From the NCBI GenBank assembly GCA_024402565.1, contig JAKSTM010000023.1:1-32920 (forward strand): a DNA stretch of 32,920 nt, given 5' to 3'. The notes below the pieces were generated by a model. It was not told the origin of the DNA. It saw only the letters and a list, made by a program, of their open reading frames with translations, and searched no databases. This stretch comes from Treponema sp. (lineage in GTDB: Bacteria; Spirochaetota; Spirochaetia; Treponematales; Treponemataceae). Made by a program: the position numbers and the translations under genes. Position 1 is the stretch's first letter. Each line of letters begins with the position of its first letter. Below are positions 1 to 8,122 of the stretch, one piece after another.

Positions 1-192
1 AACACACCCGAGCGTATTCGGTATTATCTGCTATTTCTAACAGCTATCCCCATCTGTAGGGTACGTCACCCACGCGTTACTCACCAGTCCGCCACTCTAG
101 GATTGAAGCAAGCTTCAATCTTGCCGTTCGACTTGCATGCTTAAGACGCGCCGCCAGCGTTCGTTCTGAGCCAGGATCAAACTCTCCATGAT
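1..192 (-). rRNA. rrs: 16S rRNA, 5' end (partial)
   Basis: The complement of 166-185 is the universal 5' 16S motif AGAGTTTGATCCTGGCTCAG. It is followed by the conserved run through ATGCAAGTCGAACG and GTGAGTAACGCGTGGGTGAC, so this is the first ~190 nt of the small-subunit rRNA. The gene runs off the left edge. The 5' end is placed about 7 nt before AGAGTTTG by analogy with E. coli 16S. The variable V1 stem is visible as GATTGAAGC paired with GCTTCAATC (104-121 region). The sequence style is Treponema-like, but no alignment could be run. Confidence 0.97.
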
Positions 193-518
193 TATTTCTA
201 AGTCCCGAAGGACTAAGATTTCATAAATTATTCGACCTGACCAATTCTTATTTCTATTAAATGAATTGATTAGGTGCAAGTTTAATTTAAACTTGCCAAA
301 AACGTTGGTCATATATTCAAGTTTTCACTTGAACCTTACTCGTTCTTTCTTTCCTTCCCTTTTCTGTCAAAGTCGCTGACCTTCGGTCAGCTCTGCAAGA
401 TTTTTCTTCGGTCGCAAGAGGCTCCCGTTTTTGCTTAGCAAAAACCAGAAAAACTTGCGGTATTTTATCAAACCTTGCGGTTTTTTGAGTTACTCGATCG
501 CTCTGTCGTGCGACGGTG
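193..518 (-). other. rRNA operon leader with several hairpins
   Basis: This is about 325 nt between the inferred transcription start and the 16S 5' end. It carries a series of inverted repeats: AGTCC/GGACT with a UUCG loop on the minus strand (201-214), a perfect 10-1-10 palindrome (276-296), CAAGT/ACTTG (319-332), GCTGACC/GGTCAGC (375-391) and GTTTTTGC/GCAAAAAC (427-445). There is also a direct repeat of ACCGCAAG on the minus strand (455-480 region). Leaders like this normally hold antitermination and RNase III processing sites. No clear boxA was found. The two short ORFs that cross the region have no ribosome-binding site or recognisable protein and are ignored. Confidence 0.7.
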
Positions 519-524
519 AATAAG

Positions 525-553
525 AATATATACTTTAAACCAAAACGTGTCAA
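525..553 (-). promoter_or_regulatory. Strong sigma70-type rRNA promoter
   Basis: On the minus strand a perfect -35 TTGACA (548-553) is followed by exactly 17 nt and a -10 TATATT (525-530, 5 of 6 matches to TATAAT). The start is predicted near 518. The DNA just upstream (554 to ~610) is almost pure A/T with phased A and T runs, as expected for an UP element. This is the best promoter match in the window and fits an rRNA operon. Confidence 0.85.
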
Positions 554-690
554 CAAGAATTCAAAATTTATTTAAAAAAAATTCAAAAATTTGCATTTTT
601 TTCATAAATTCTTCAGTTTTTTCTATCTCTTTAAGGTTTGCTTTAGTAAAATCCTTCGAACATAGATGTAAATTTATTGTTTTTTTTAAA
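554..690. other. AT-rich intergenic tract, UP-element-like at its left end
   Basis: The tract is dominated by A and T runs and has no ORF with a ribosome-binding site. Its left part (554 to ~610) sits directly upstream of the rRNA -35 hexamer and could act as an UP element. The remainder shows no recognisable gene or RNA; its boundary with the GC-rich element at 691 is abrupt. Confidence 0.45.
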
Positions 691-831
691 CTAACGCGTT
701 AGGCAGGCGGAAGGCGGCCGTTTTTACGGCCGGTCCGGAATGAAAATGGAGGACTGGAGCGCTTTTGCGCGGAACCTGGAGTTAGCCGACCCCGGGAAAA
801 TTGCAGTTTTCTGCAATTCTCCCGGGGGAAC
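691..831. repeat. GC-rich multi-hairpin element, unclassified
   Basis: A compact block, much richer in GC than the AT-rich tract beside it, is built almost wholly of inverted repeats. These are the 12-nt palindrome CTAACGCGTTAG (691-702), CGGCCG-TTTTTA-CGGCCG (715-732), GCGC-TTTT-GCGC (759-770), and a 17-bp stem 790-806/811-827 (CCCCGGGA...TTGCAG with a TTTT loop). The last has one A-C mismatch on the plus strand that becomes a G-U pair on the minus strand. It starts 7 nt after the GH39 stop codon, so it would be the 3' end of that transcript, but no T run follows the big stem. It may be a REP-like repeat, a structured RNA or a terminator variant. What is seen is the structure; the class is not known. 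Confidence 0.6.
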
Positions 832-834
832 GCC

Positions 835-2355
835 CTATTTATACTGCATCACTTTATCAAAATCGTAACCGCGGTCAGACAAAAGCTTACAAGGTTTCAG
901 CTCAAAATACACCACTGCATTTTCAGGAAGACTGATATTTACCTTGCCGTCAGACACTAGACTTGATCCAAGCTTAGGCCAGGCACTCATCTGAAGAAGT
1001 TCAACCTGAGCCTTTGAAGGATTTGCAGGTTCGCCCATGTCATGCCAGAGTTTAAGAGGATTACAGGTTTCTTCATCGACCCGCTTTGTGATAAGGGAAT
1101 AATTTTCTGTGGCAACAGGAAAAGTAAGTTCAATGTTTACGGTTCCTGTGTCTCCCCGGTGATTTACACGATTGAAAAGAACGCCGCGGTATTCGCAGTC
1201 ATCAGTTTTAACAATTACGCTAAAATCATCACGGTGGACACAAGTACAAGACTTTTCTTTAAGGCTTTTGAAAAATGCGAATGTCCAGAATGTAGGTTTC
1301 GGGATACAGCCGTTTGCCACAAGTCCAAAACCGCCGTGGAAAGGTGTAAAAGGAACGCCCTGCTCTTCGAAAATATCGCCGAAAGTCCAGTAAGAATAGG
1401 ATTCATTTCCGTCTCCAAGGCGGGAAAGCTGTTTTGCAATGTAAGCTGCATTCTGGTTTGTATCGTGAATAGGACAGTTTGGAATATAAGAAGTGTTAAA
1501 TTCTGTAATATGAATCTGAAGACCTTTGTATTCTTCGTGACTGTCGATAATGTCTCGGGTTGTCTTAAGGTTTGCAAAACCTGCTTCATCACTCTGAAGT
1601 TCTGCGTAACCGTAGTGGCCGACAGGATCCGGTAATTCGGTTGTATAATGATGGCGTGTAACAAAATCTACCGGGATTTTTTCTTTTGAAACAAAATCCA
1701 TAAACGCAGAGATCCATTTTTCGTCAGTACCACCGCAGACTGCAGGGCCGCCAACACGGAAACGGCTATCTACTGCTTTTACAGCATAAAAAGATTCCTT
1801 GAAGAGTTTGAAATATTCGTCCATGTCGGCCTTATACCAGAAGCCGGGAAGATTCGGTTCATTCCAGACTTCGATTGGCCAGGTAACAACGCGGTCTGCT
1901 CCATAACGGCTCATAAGATGGCGAAGGAGATTCTGAATCAGCTTTTTCCATTCTTCATAGTCGGCAGGAGGAGTTGTATTTCCCTTCCAGTAGAAAATAG
2001 TCTGGTCGCCGCTAGCCATTTTGTACGGCATGAATCCAAGTTCCAGGAAAGGTTCAAGGCCGCGTTCAAGGTACGAGTCCATGACCATATCGATATAGGT
2101 GTAATTGTATTCGATAGTTTCTTCGCCGGTCTTACGGTCAGTGCGTTTCTGATAAATTGCCATGTCGTCGCAGAAAAGTCCGTGGCCGCGGATATGCTTG
2201 AAGCCGATATATTTCTGAACTAAATCCAGCTGCTTTAAATATTCTGCCTGAAGAGCCAGTCCCATGCGACCTGTTCCTACACAGAAATCAACATTGTTGT
2301 TAAACGGGATTTTTTTTGAATTGTCGATTTTAATTTGCATTTCTTTTATTTCCAT
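835..2355 (-). CDS. xynB: GH39 beta-xylosidase
   Basis: This glycoside hydrolase family 39 enzyme of 506 aa is close to the usual ~500 aa. It would release xylose from the non-reducing ends of xylo-oligosaccharides by a retaining mechanism. The acid/base Glu166 lies in IEVWNEPNLPGFW, and the nucleophile Glu285 in IHITEFNTSY. The early RGHGLFCDDM segment (residues 56-65) and the TRHHYTT strand are also typical of GH39 xylosidases. There is no signal peptide, so it acts in the cytoplasm on imported oligosaccharides. A GGAG lies 13 nt before the chosen ATG; an internal ATG five codons later is a possible alternative. No transporter or regulator is adjacent, and the lipoprotein upstream (63 nt away) is unrelated. 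Sampled lines have about 43-48% GC against about 35% in the lipoprotein gene, which hints at transfer. An alpha-L-iduronidase role (the other GH39 activity) is unlikely in a bacterium of this type. Confidence 0.93.
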   Translation of the reverse strand: MEIKEMQIKIDNSKKIPFNNNVDFCVGTGRMGLALQAEYLKQLDLVQKYIGFKHIRGHGLFCDDMAIYQKRTDRKTGEETIEYNYTYIDMVMDSYLERGLEPFLELGFMPYKMASGDQTIFYWKGNTTPPADYEEWKKLIQNLLRHLMSRYGADRVVTWPIEVWNEPNLPGFWYKADMDEYFKLFKESFYAVKAVDSRFRVGGPAVCGGTDEKWISAFMDFVSKEKIPVDFVTRHHYTTELPDPVGHYGYAELQSDEAGFANLKTTRDIIDSHEEYKGLQIHITEFNTSYIPNCPIHDTNQNAAYIAKQLSRLGDGNESYSYWTFGDIFEEQGVPFTPFHGGFGLVANGCIPKPTFWTFAFFKSLKEKSCTCVHRDDFSVIVKTDDCEYRGVLFNRVNHRGDTGTVNIELTFPVATENYSLITKRVDEETCNPLKLWHDMGEPANPSKAQVELLQMSAWPKLGSSLVSDGKVNISLPENAVVYFELKPCKLLSDRGYDFDKVMQYK

Positions 2356-2418
2356 TACTACAGTTTGACTCCGAAAAATGAAAAAAAATATAAGGATTTT
2401 CGAGGATAATATAAAGTC

Positions 2419-4293
2419 TTAATCTGTTGGGATTATTTTTATAGCGGGCACCAGCCCTGTCTCTATATTATTTGTATACAAAGTTCCTGACACTTTTCCC
2501 GTAGAATGAACATAACGAACCTTTCCACTATTTCCTTCTTTGACTTTATAATATGGACTTCTTGTAAACCAATTTACCCCTTTTTCACCAACATAAACAT
2601 GATTTGCAATTGCATAATCAGTAGGTTTCTTACGCCTTATAGAAGACTCAACTGTAAAGTCTTGGAAACCTAAATTTTGAGAAGTTATTTCTTCAAAACT
2701 TAACAGGAAAACAAGGTCTTCTGTATTCGGACTGGTAAAATCGGGATAATGATATAACTTTGAAGATGCTGTATAAGTTTCTGTTCCATCAGCGGCAGGT
2801 TCTGTTCCAGCGAAGTCTTTTGTAGACAATGAATCATTTCTGACTTTTTCACATTTTATTCTTTTCTGCATTTCCTTTGTAAATGCGCCATTAAGAAAAC
2901 CTTTTCCATCATAATCATCTTTGACTTCATTTTCTGAACCATAAGGAAGCCCGTTCAAGAAGGCGCGAATAAGGCTTTCGGAATAGTTTGCAGAATAAAC
3001 TGGTTTTTCTTCATCATCTTTTCTAGAAGATTTTTGAACTTCATAATACGGTATATTTCCCACAAGTGCTTTTTCTGAAATCAATAAATTTTCTTCGCCT
3101 GTTTTTCGCCATACAATAGGTTCAACCTTAAAAAATAATTTCCTGCCATTTTCAATTAACTGTGCCTTATCGCCATTTGAATAATGATACCGGGAACTAG
3201 CCCCTGAGTCGCCGCCTGCAGAGACAGGATTTTCTTCCAGTTCAGCATACCAGGAGCCATCACTTCCAAGAAAATAATCAGCAGAAAAGCCTTCATCATT
3301 TAATACTTCTGAATATATCTCAACATGATCTTCTTTGATTGTTTGCGGCCAGACTCCAAAGGTAACTAACTCCACTTCATCAGGAAGATTTTCATATTTT
3401 CCAATCTCCTGAAGTTTTTGTCGTGGAAAAGCTGGAATCACTTCTATTCGTTTTTCATTACAACGAGAACAAGTAAAAGTCATTTCTCCTTCACCTAAAA
3501 CAGAAGCCGCTTTTATTTCAGTTCCCAGATCCCACAAATGTCCTATTGGCTGTAATTCTTCCATTTCCGATTTTGCGCAGACAGAACAAACTCTTTTCTT
3601 TTCTCCTGCAGAAACACAAGTTTCAGGAACTATTTCCCATTCACAAAAATCATGATTATCTATTTCCTTAGGAATCACTTCTGATATTGTTTTCTCGCAA
3701 TACAAACATTTTTTTGTACGAAGTCCATCTTCAAGACAACTTGATGGTATTTCAGTCCAGTCTCCAAAAATATGATTCTCCGAGTTTTTAGGGATTACTT
3801 CTGAAACAGTTTCTTCACAATTCAAACATTTTTTTGTACGAAGTCCATCTTCAAGACAATTTGATGGTATTTCGGTCCAGTCTCCAAAGGCATGAGACGC
3901 TACACCCGAAGTTTCATCTTCATATATTTCTCCGCAATTTAAGCAGATTCTTTCAGTTATTTCAGGCGAGATACAAGTTGCCAGAGTTTTTATTTCTTCT
4001 AAAAAAGAGTGTCCTTTACACTCAAGTTCTTCTTCATAAAAATACCCACATATTTTACATTCATTTCTTCTTGATCCAGACTCTGTGCAAGTTGCAGGAG
4101 TTTCATAGACTTCATAATCATGAACAACTCCATCTGTCGTATACTCTCCAGAACAACACAACGAAACACACCAGTGTTTTTCTTCATCATAAAGCCATTC
4201 ATCAGAAAAAGAATGTTCATGGACTTCAATTTGATTACAAGAAACAAATGAAAAGATAATCAAAACGGGAAAAATAAGCTTTTTTAAATTCAT
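2419..4293 (-). CDS. Lipoprotein with tandem Cys/His repeats and DUF6273-like domain
   Basis: This is a secreted protein of unknown function, 624 aa. The ATG at 4293 is preferred over one 5 codons upstream because AGGAGG sits 6 nt before it. The signal peptide (MNLKKLIFPVLIIFSFVSC) ends in a lipobox, so Cys19 should be lipidated. Residues ~27-290 hold about six repeats of ~40 aa, each starting with His and carrying a Cys, a Gly and a CxxC pair (at 79/82, 117/120, 156/159, 196/199, 236/239, 275/278). They look like small zinc knuckles. From ~305 to the end the pattern FGVWPQTIK, VEPIVWR, IRAFLNGLPY, GKGFLNGAFT, RRKPTDYA and NWFTRSPYY matches the DUF6273-type domains common in treponemes; this assignment is from memory. 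A surface or periplasmic role is inferred. The DNA of two repeats is nearly identical. Confidence 0.8.
   Translation of the reverse strand: MNLKKLIFPVLIIFSFVSCNQIEVHEHSFSDEWLYDEEKHWCVSLCCSGEYTTDGVVHDYEVYETPATCTESGSRRNECKICGYFYEEELECKGHSFLEEIKTLATCISPEITERICLNCGEIYEDETSGVASHAFGDWTEIPSNCLEDGLRTKKCLNCEETVSEVIPKNSENHIFGDWTEIPSSCLEDGLRTKKCLYCEKTISEVIPKEIDNHDFCEWEIVPETCVSAGEKKRVCSVCAKSEMEELQPIGHLWDLGTEIKAASVLGEGEMTFTCSRCNEKRIEVIPAFPRQKLQEIGKYENLPDEVELVTFGVWPQTIKEDHVEIYSEVLNDEGFSADYFLGSDGSWYAELEENPVSAGGDSGASSRYHYSNGDKAQLIENGRKLFFKVEPIVWRKTGEENLLISEKALVGNIPYYEVQKSSRKDDEEKPVYSANYSESLIRAFLNGLPYGSENEVKDDYDGKGFLNGAFTKEMQKRIKCEKVRNDSLSTKDFAGTEPAADGTETYTASSKLYHYPDFTSPNTEDLVFLLSFEEITSQNLGFQDFTVESSIRRKKPTDYAIANHVYVGEKGVNWFTRSPYYKVKEGNSGKVRYVHSTGKVSGTLYTNNIETGLVPAIKIIPTD
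3703..3888 (-). repeat. Internal tandem repeat, 120-nt period
   Basis: The blocks 3703-3768 and 3823-3888 agree at all but two of 66 positions with an offset of exactly 120 nt. The intervening 42-nt pieces are partly similar as well. They encode the repeat carrying FGDWTEIPS, CLEDGLRTKKC and SEVIPK in the lipoprotein gene. The period is a multiple of three, so gain or loss of units keeps the frame. Confidence 0.9.
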
Positions 4294-4356
4294 AAAATCC
4301 TCCTGCATTTAGTATTTATTTTTAAATACAAAAGATGCAAAAAGATTTATAAAAAT

Positions 4357-5469
4357 TTAAATTAATTTAACTGCGGCCCAAGGAGTGTCTTCATAAGTCA
4401 AAAAGTCTTCAATAAGTTGTCTGCTTTTCTCGCTGGCTTCATAAACTCTACGAACAACACCATCATCACATAGAACAAGTGGATTTATATAACGTTGTTT
4501 GACTTTTATATTTACAGAAAACCATTCAGGACAATCTGAATCATTTACACCATCATTCGGTTTTTCTTCCATATGTTCTATTTTTGTCATATTTCGGAAG
4601 GTCGATAAATACTTTTTCAGAATGCTAGATCCTTTCTGTTCAAATCTTTCCATGGCATTTTTTTCTGACATTTTCATACAGTCCTCTTCGGTAAGAAGAC
4701 CTTCCGATATAGCAAGACTTGTAATTTTTGCCAAGATAGAAAGTGTCAGTTTATTTTCGTTTAATTGAAGAACATGACCTGTCATACAGAAGCGATAAGT
4801 ATAAAGTTCTGCACATTCAAGGGAACGAAAACCTAATTCATCAATTCCGTCTTCATTTTTTAAAACAGAAAGGTCATTATATACTCTAGCAATTTCTTCC
4901 ATAGTCCAGCTTCCTTCAAGAGCCATTCCTGATGGAAACATATACTCTAAACGATCTGCACTAAGCTGAGGAATTTCGTTATCGGCAATAGGATAAACAT
5001 GATAATCACAAACCTGATCGGCAGTCAGTCCGTCCAATTCCAAAAGCCTACTAAGCTCCATATCATTCTTTATGATTATTTCATTTGGTTCTTCAGTACT
5101 ACTTTGTGTTAGAGCATCCCCCTTTCGGAAGTCTGCAACATGACTGAATAATGGTGTTGAAAGATCATGAAATAATCCTGCCAGAGTCTGTTTTTTATCA
5201 TGAGTAAAATGCCAGACAATAAGCGCCACTCCAAAAGAATGATCATAGCGTGAATAATAAAATCGATTTTTATAAAGTGAAGTCCAATCCGTCCCGCACA
5301 ACAAACCAATTCCCTTAAGTCGCTGCATAACAGGAAGCTCAAGATATTTATTAATAAACTCAGGATAATCAGGAGAAAGAATTTTAAAATAATCTGAAAG
5401 ACAATAATCTCGCACGGGAAAAAGATTCAACATTTTTTCCCATGTGAAATCATTAAATTGATTTTTCAT
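4357..5469 (-). CDS. HD-domain phosphohydrolase
   Basis: This is a 370-aa soluble protein with a metal-binding HD domain. His77 is in YSRYDHSFGVA, the HD doublet is His101-Asp102 in LAGLFHDLSTPLFSH, and a later Asp172 is in LSADRLEYMF. That spacing matches the dGTPase/SAMHD1-like branch of the HD superfamily, whose members cleave phosphates from nucleotides; the substrate here is unknown. The C-terminal half is helical with no known motif. Its ATG overlaps the stop of the MscS gene as TAATG, so the two are probably translationally coupled. It is followed by the lipoprotein gene after 63 nt. A nucleotide-pool or stress role is inferred only from the family. Confidence 0.8.
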   Translation of the reverse strand: MKNQFNDFTWEKMLNLFPVRDYCLSDYFKILSPDYPEFINKYLELPVMQRLKGIGLLCGTDWTSLYKNRFYYSRYDHSFGVALIVWHFTHDKKQTLAGLFHDLSTPLFSHVADFRKGDALTQSSTEEPNEIIIKNDMELSRLLELDGLTADQVCDYHVYPIADNEIPQLSADRLEYMFPSGMALEGSWTMEEIARVYNDLSVLKNEDGIDELGFRSLECAELYTYRFCMTGHVLQLNENKLTLSILAKITSLAISEGLLTEEDCMKMSEKNAMERFEQKGSSILKKYLSTFRNMTKIEHMEEKPNDGVNDSDCPEWFSVNIKVKQRYINPLVLCDDGVVRRVYEASEKSRQLIEDFLTYEDTPWAAVKLI

Positions 5470-6338
5470 TATTTTGACAGGTTTTCCACAGAAAGTTTTC
5501 CAGAATCAACCACAATTTTATTATAAGGAATCTCAATTCCAGCTTCGTCAAATACTTTCTTTATGGCGATAAACATAGCGTTTTTAGTAGCTGCTAAATC
5601 AGAAGAATTAAACCATACCGCAACTGTCATTTTGATTCCTGAATCGCCAAAGCCATCAAATAAAACTACAGGAGCAGGCTCCTGAAGAACAGTCGGGCAA
5701 AGCCCCGGAGCTTTTTTCAAAGTTTCTAAAGCCTGTTCCATATCATTTTCATAAGCAATAGAAACATTAAATACAAAACGCCTTTTCGCATGAAAAGAAA
5801 AATTTGTGAGATTTGAATTAATTATATTCGAGTTAGGAATGCGAACAAGCTGATTATCCAGTGTATGAATATGAACCGAAAGGAGATTTACATTATCTAC
5901 GACGCCTGAAACATCACCAACAGAAATGAAATCCCCGATTTTTATAGTTCCTTCTGTAAGAACAAAAACACCACTAATAATATTGCTGACTGAAGTTTGC
6001 GCAGCAAAACCAATAGCAACTCCGGCAATTCCTGCAGCCCCCCAAATAGCTGAAAGTTTAACGCCAAAGCGACTAAGCACAAACATCACTACAAGAACAT
6101 AAAAAATATATTTTACCAGTGTTGTAAGAAGCATAGTTTTATGTGTTGAAACTTTTGTTTCTGGAACTTTTTTTATAGCACGAATTATCAACTTATAAAC
6201 AATCCAAAGAACAAGAACAACCACTGCGGAAAAAATCAATTTTATTAAATTGTCCCAGGTACAATACTGTTTGAGCCAGCTTAAAAATGATGTAATAGCT
6301 TTTGTTTCTGCAGCTAGGATTTCACCTGTTTCTTCCAT
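5469..6338 (-). CDS. MscS-type mechanosensitive channel
   Basis: At 289 aa this is close in length to E. coli MscS (286 aa). It has an N-terminal amphipathic stretch, TM1 at ~32-53, TM2 at ~70-89 and the pore-lining TM3 at ~95-127. TM3 shows the Gly/Ala packing pattern GAAGIAGVAIGFAAQ and then SVSNIISGVFVL. The beta domain follows (GDFISVGDVSGVV, LVRIPNSNI), then the mixed alpha/beta C-terminus. Such channels open under membrane tension to release solutes on osmotic downshock. AAAGGAG lies upstream of the ATG at a good distance. The gene starts 31 nt after the GH36 gene and overlaps the HD gene by 1 nt, so the three are likely co-transcribed. Confidence 0.93.
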   Translation of the reverse strand: MEETGEILAAETKAITSFLSWLKQYCTWDNLIKLIFSAVVVLVLWIVYKLIIRAIKKVPETKVSTHKTMLLTTLVKYIFYVLVVMFVLSRFGVKLSAIWGAAGIAGVAIGFAAQTSVSNIISGVFVLTEGTIKIGDFISVGDVSGVVDNVNLLSVHIHTLDNQLVRIPNSNIINSNLTNFSFHAKRRFVFNVSIAYENDMEQALETLKKAPGLCPTVLQEPAPVVLFDGFGDSGIKMTVAVWFNSSDLAATKNAMFIAIKKVFDEAGIEIPYNKIVVDSGKLSVENLSK

Positions 6339-6369
6339 AAAAATTAAAACTCCTTTTTTTTGGGAAATA

Positions 6370-8112
6370 TTAAATTATTTTCCCGTTTTTGCGATTAAAT
6401 CTCAACGTCTTTTCTCTATTTTCTCCATCTAGTGGATCATATGTTACTACAATTCTATTTCCTGAATTCTCAACGCCTTTTATCTTCGCTTTTGCCAGGC
6501 TAATAACTTTTTCCAAATTTGAAAGTTGTTCTTCATCGTAAGATGAGGGATTATCGCTAGTAAAAACCAAACTTCCTGCTAAAGCGTTTATCTGCGACAG
6601 AAGCGATTTTCGTTCGGATCCTAACTTTTCATTATATGTGCGTAAAAGGAATACATCTGGATCATTCAAAAATGCACGACCGTCAAGTTGACGCCTGTAA
6701 AGAGAATTCAAAATTGTATATTTTGTACTAGGTCTTTCACGATGACACAACCGCATATACCCTTTATCATCCCAATTCAAAGACACATCAGTTCCAATGC
6801 GACAATAATCCACAAGTCCAAATGCAGAGCCAAGAGGAACACCACAACCAAGAAGTTCTGCGCCTTTGGAGGCTTCCCGAAAAAACACCATAGCGTCATG
6901 CATAACCTGTCCACGAGTCTTATCTTTACGGGCGACAAGACAAACTGAATATAAGAAATCAATCTTTAGCAAAGAAAATCCAAGATCATCTATAAAGTGA
7001 CGACAACATCGGGTTATATAATCCCGGACTTCCTGATTATAAATATCCATGCCATAGAAACCACTCCAGTTACATCCACAAAGGACATCTTTTCCCTTCT
7101 CATTTTTGCAGAACCAATCAGGATGATCTTTATATGTTTTAGATTTTTTCTCTGCACTAAAAGGAGCAAACCAGATTCCGATTTTCAAATTCTTTTCTTT
7201 TGCAGCCTTAGTTACAGTCTCCAATCCATTAGGAAACTTCTTAGAATTAACAGAAAGCCAGTCTCCCACAAAAGGCTCATATCCATCATCAATCTGAAAC
7301 ACCTTAAAAGGATTTGTTTTATTTACACTGCAAGAGGCAACCCCTTTTACATTTTCCAGAAGGCAGTTTTCATTTATTTTTTGATAAAAATCATACCAGC
7401 TGGTCCATCCCATTACAGGTTCGACTTCTGGCTTTTGAATTCCAGCAATCTCGAAATATCTTTCAAATACTCCATCCTCAGAACCGGTAAGGAGCACAGC
7501 ATCAATCATTACAACAGGATCTACAATTTCATAATCCATTCTGTACGAATCAGCATAAATCTCTACAGTCCCAGTTTTTGTATCAAATCTTATTAATCCA
7601 AAAGCAAAAGACTGTTTTGCTTCAGGAATCGGATTTTCACAAGATGAATTCAATTCTGAAAGGGAGCCTAAAAATTCATAATCATTTTCCTGACGAACAT
7701 AAGCGTAAGTCCATCCATGAAAATTACCTTTTGAAAGTTTTGGTCCACAGAAAGAATAATCCCCATAAGAATTAAAAGCATACTTTCTGTTCACAAATCC
7801 TGGCATGTATCCTACAGATTTCTCTTTTTCTTTTGCAGAATATTCCCGAGTATCGGTCCATGACTGATAACCATTCAACAAATATCTGGTTTTCCGTTTT
7901 CTTGCAGTTTCCAAATCTCCCGAAACTTTCACCTGTTTTATTGTTAGTTTCTTATTCGGGAAAATTGCCAATGTAAAACGGCTGTCTTTATACACAAATC
8001 GCCCGTTTAATGTGCCATCACCAAAATTAGCATCGTCTGAAGTTATGTCTGAATTGAAAAAGTGATTTTGATTTTCAATCTCATATTCAATAAAAATGTG
8101 TTTTAATACCAT
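6370..8112 (-). CDS. GH36 alpha-galactosidase
   Basis: This clan GH-D enzyme of 580 aa would remove alpha-1,6-galactose from raffinose-type sugars or galactomannan oligosaccharides. There is an N-terminal beta-sandwich (~1-225) and a TIM barrel starting at MGWTSWYDFY (~234). The substrate-site motif FQIDDGYE is at 272-279. Asp385 in LLKIDFLYSV is the expected nucleophile, and Asp442 in RIGTDVSLNW the acid/base. It is shorter than the ~720-aa group I enzymes and closer to the compact ones. No signal peptide is present, so it is cytoplasmic. An extended -10 promoter lies only 10 nt before the ATG, with no Shine-Dalgarno sequence, so a near-leaderless mRNA is expected. It is the first gene of a run with mscS and the HD gene. 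Another GH36 specificity such as alpha-N-acetylgalactosaminidase is possible but less likely. Confidence 0.88.
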   Translation of the reverse strand: MVLKHIFIEYEIENQNHFFNSDITSDDANFGDGTLNGRFVYKDSRFTLAIFPNKKLTIKQVKVSGDLETARKRKTRYLLNGYQSWTDTREYSAKEKEKSVGYMPGFVNRKYAFNSYGDYSFCGPKLSKGNFHGWTYAYVRQENDYEFLGSLSELNSSCENPIPEAKQSFAFGLIRFDTKTGTVEIYADSYRMDYEIVDPVVMIDAVLLTGSEDGVFERYFEIAGIQKPEVEPVMGWTSWYDFYQKINENCLLENVKGVASCSVNKTNPFKVFQIDDGYEPFVGDWLSVNSKKFPNGLETVTKAAKEKNLKIGIWFAPFSAEKKSKTYKDHPDWFCKNEKGKDVLCGCNWSGFYGMDIYNQEVRDYITRCCRHFIDDLGFSLLKIDFLYSVCLVARKDKTRGQVMHDAMVFFREASKGAELLGCGVPLGSAFGLVDYCRIGTDVSLNWDDKGYMRLCHRERPSTKYTILNSLYRRQLDGRAFLNDPDVFLLRTYNEKLGSERKSLLSQINALAGSLVFTSDNPSSYDEEQLSNLEKVISLAKAKIKGVENSGNRIVVTYDPLDGENREKTLRFNRKNGKII

Positions 8113-8122
8113 AGTAACAAAA

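Noticed and set aside
115..556. Two short minus-strand ORFs across the 16S 5' end and its leader.
   Set aside because: They lie in the rRNA gene and leader, lack ribosome-binding sites and have no recognisable protein features.
698..787. GTTAGGC at 698-704 and GTTAGCC at 781-787 resemble the ends of an integron attC site.
   Set aside because: GTTAGCC does not fit GTTRRRY, both copies are in the same orientation, no matching RYYYAAC partner is at the needed spacing, and no integrase or cassette is near.
1042..1635. A 197-aa plus-strand ORF opposite the GH39 gene.
   Set aside because: It is antisense to a confidently assigned enzyme with all catalytic residues, and its translation looks like no protein family.
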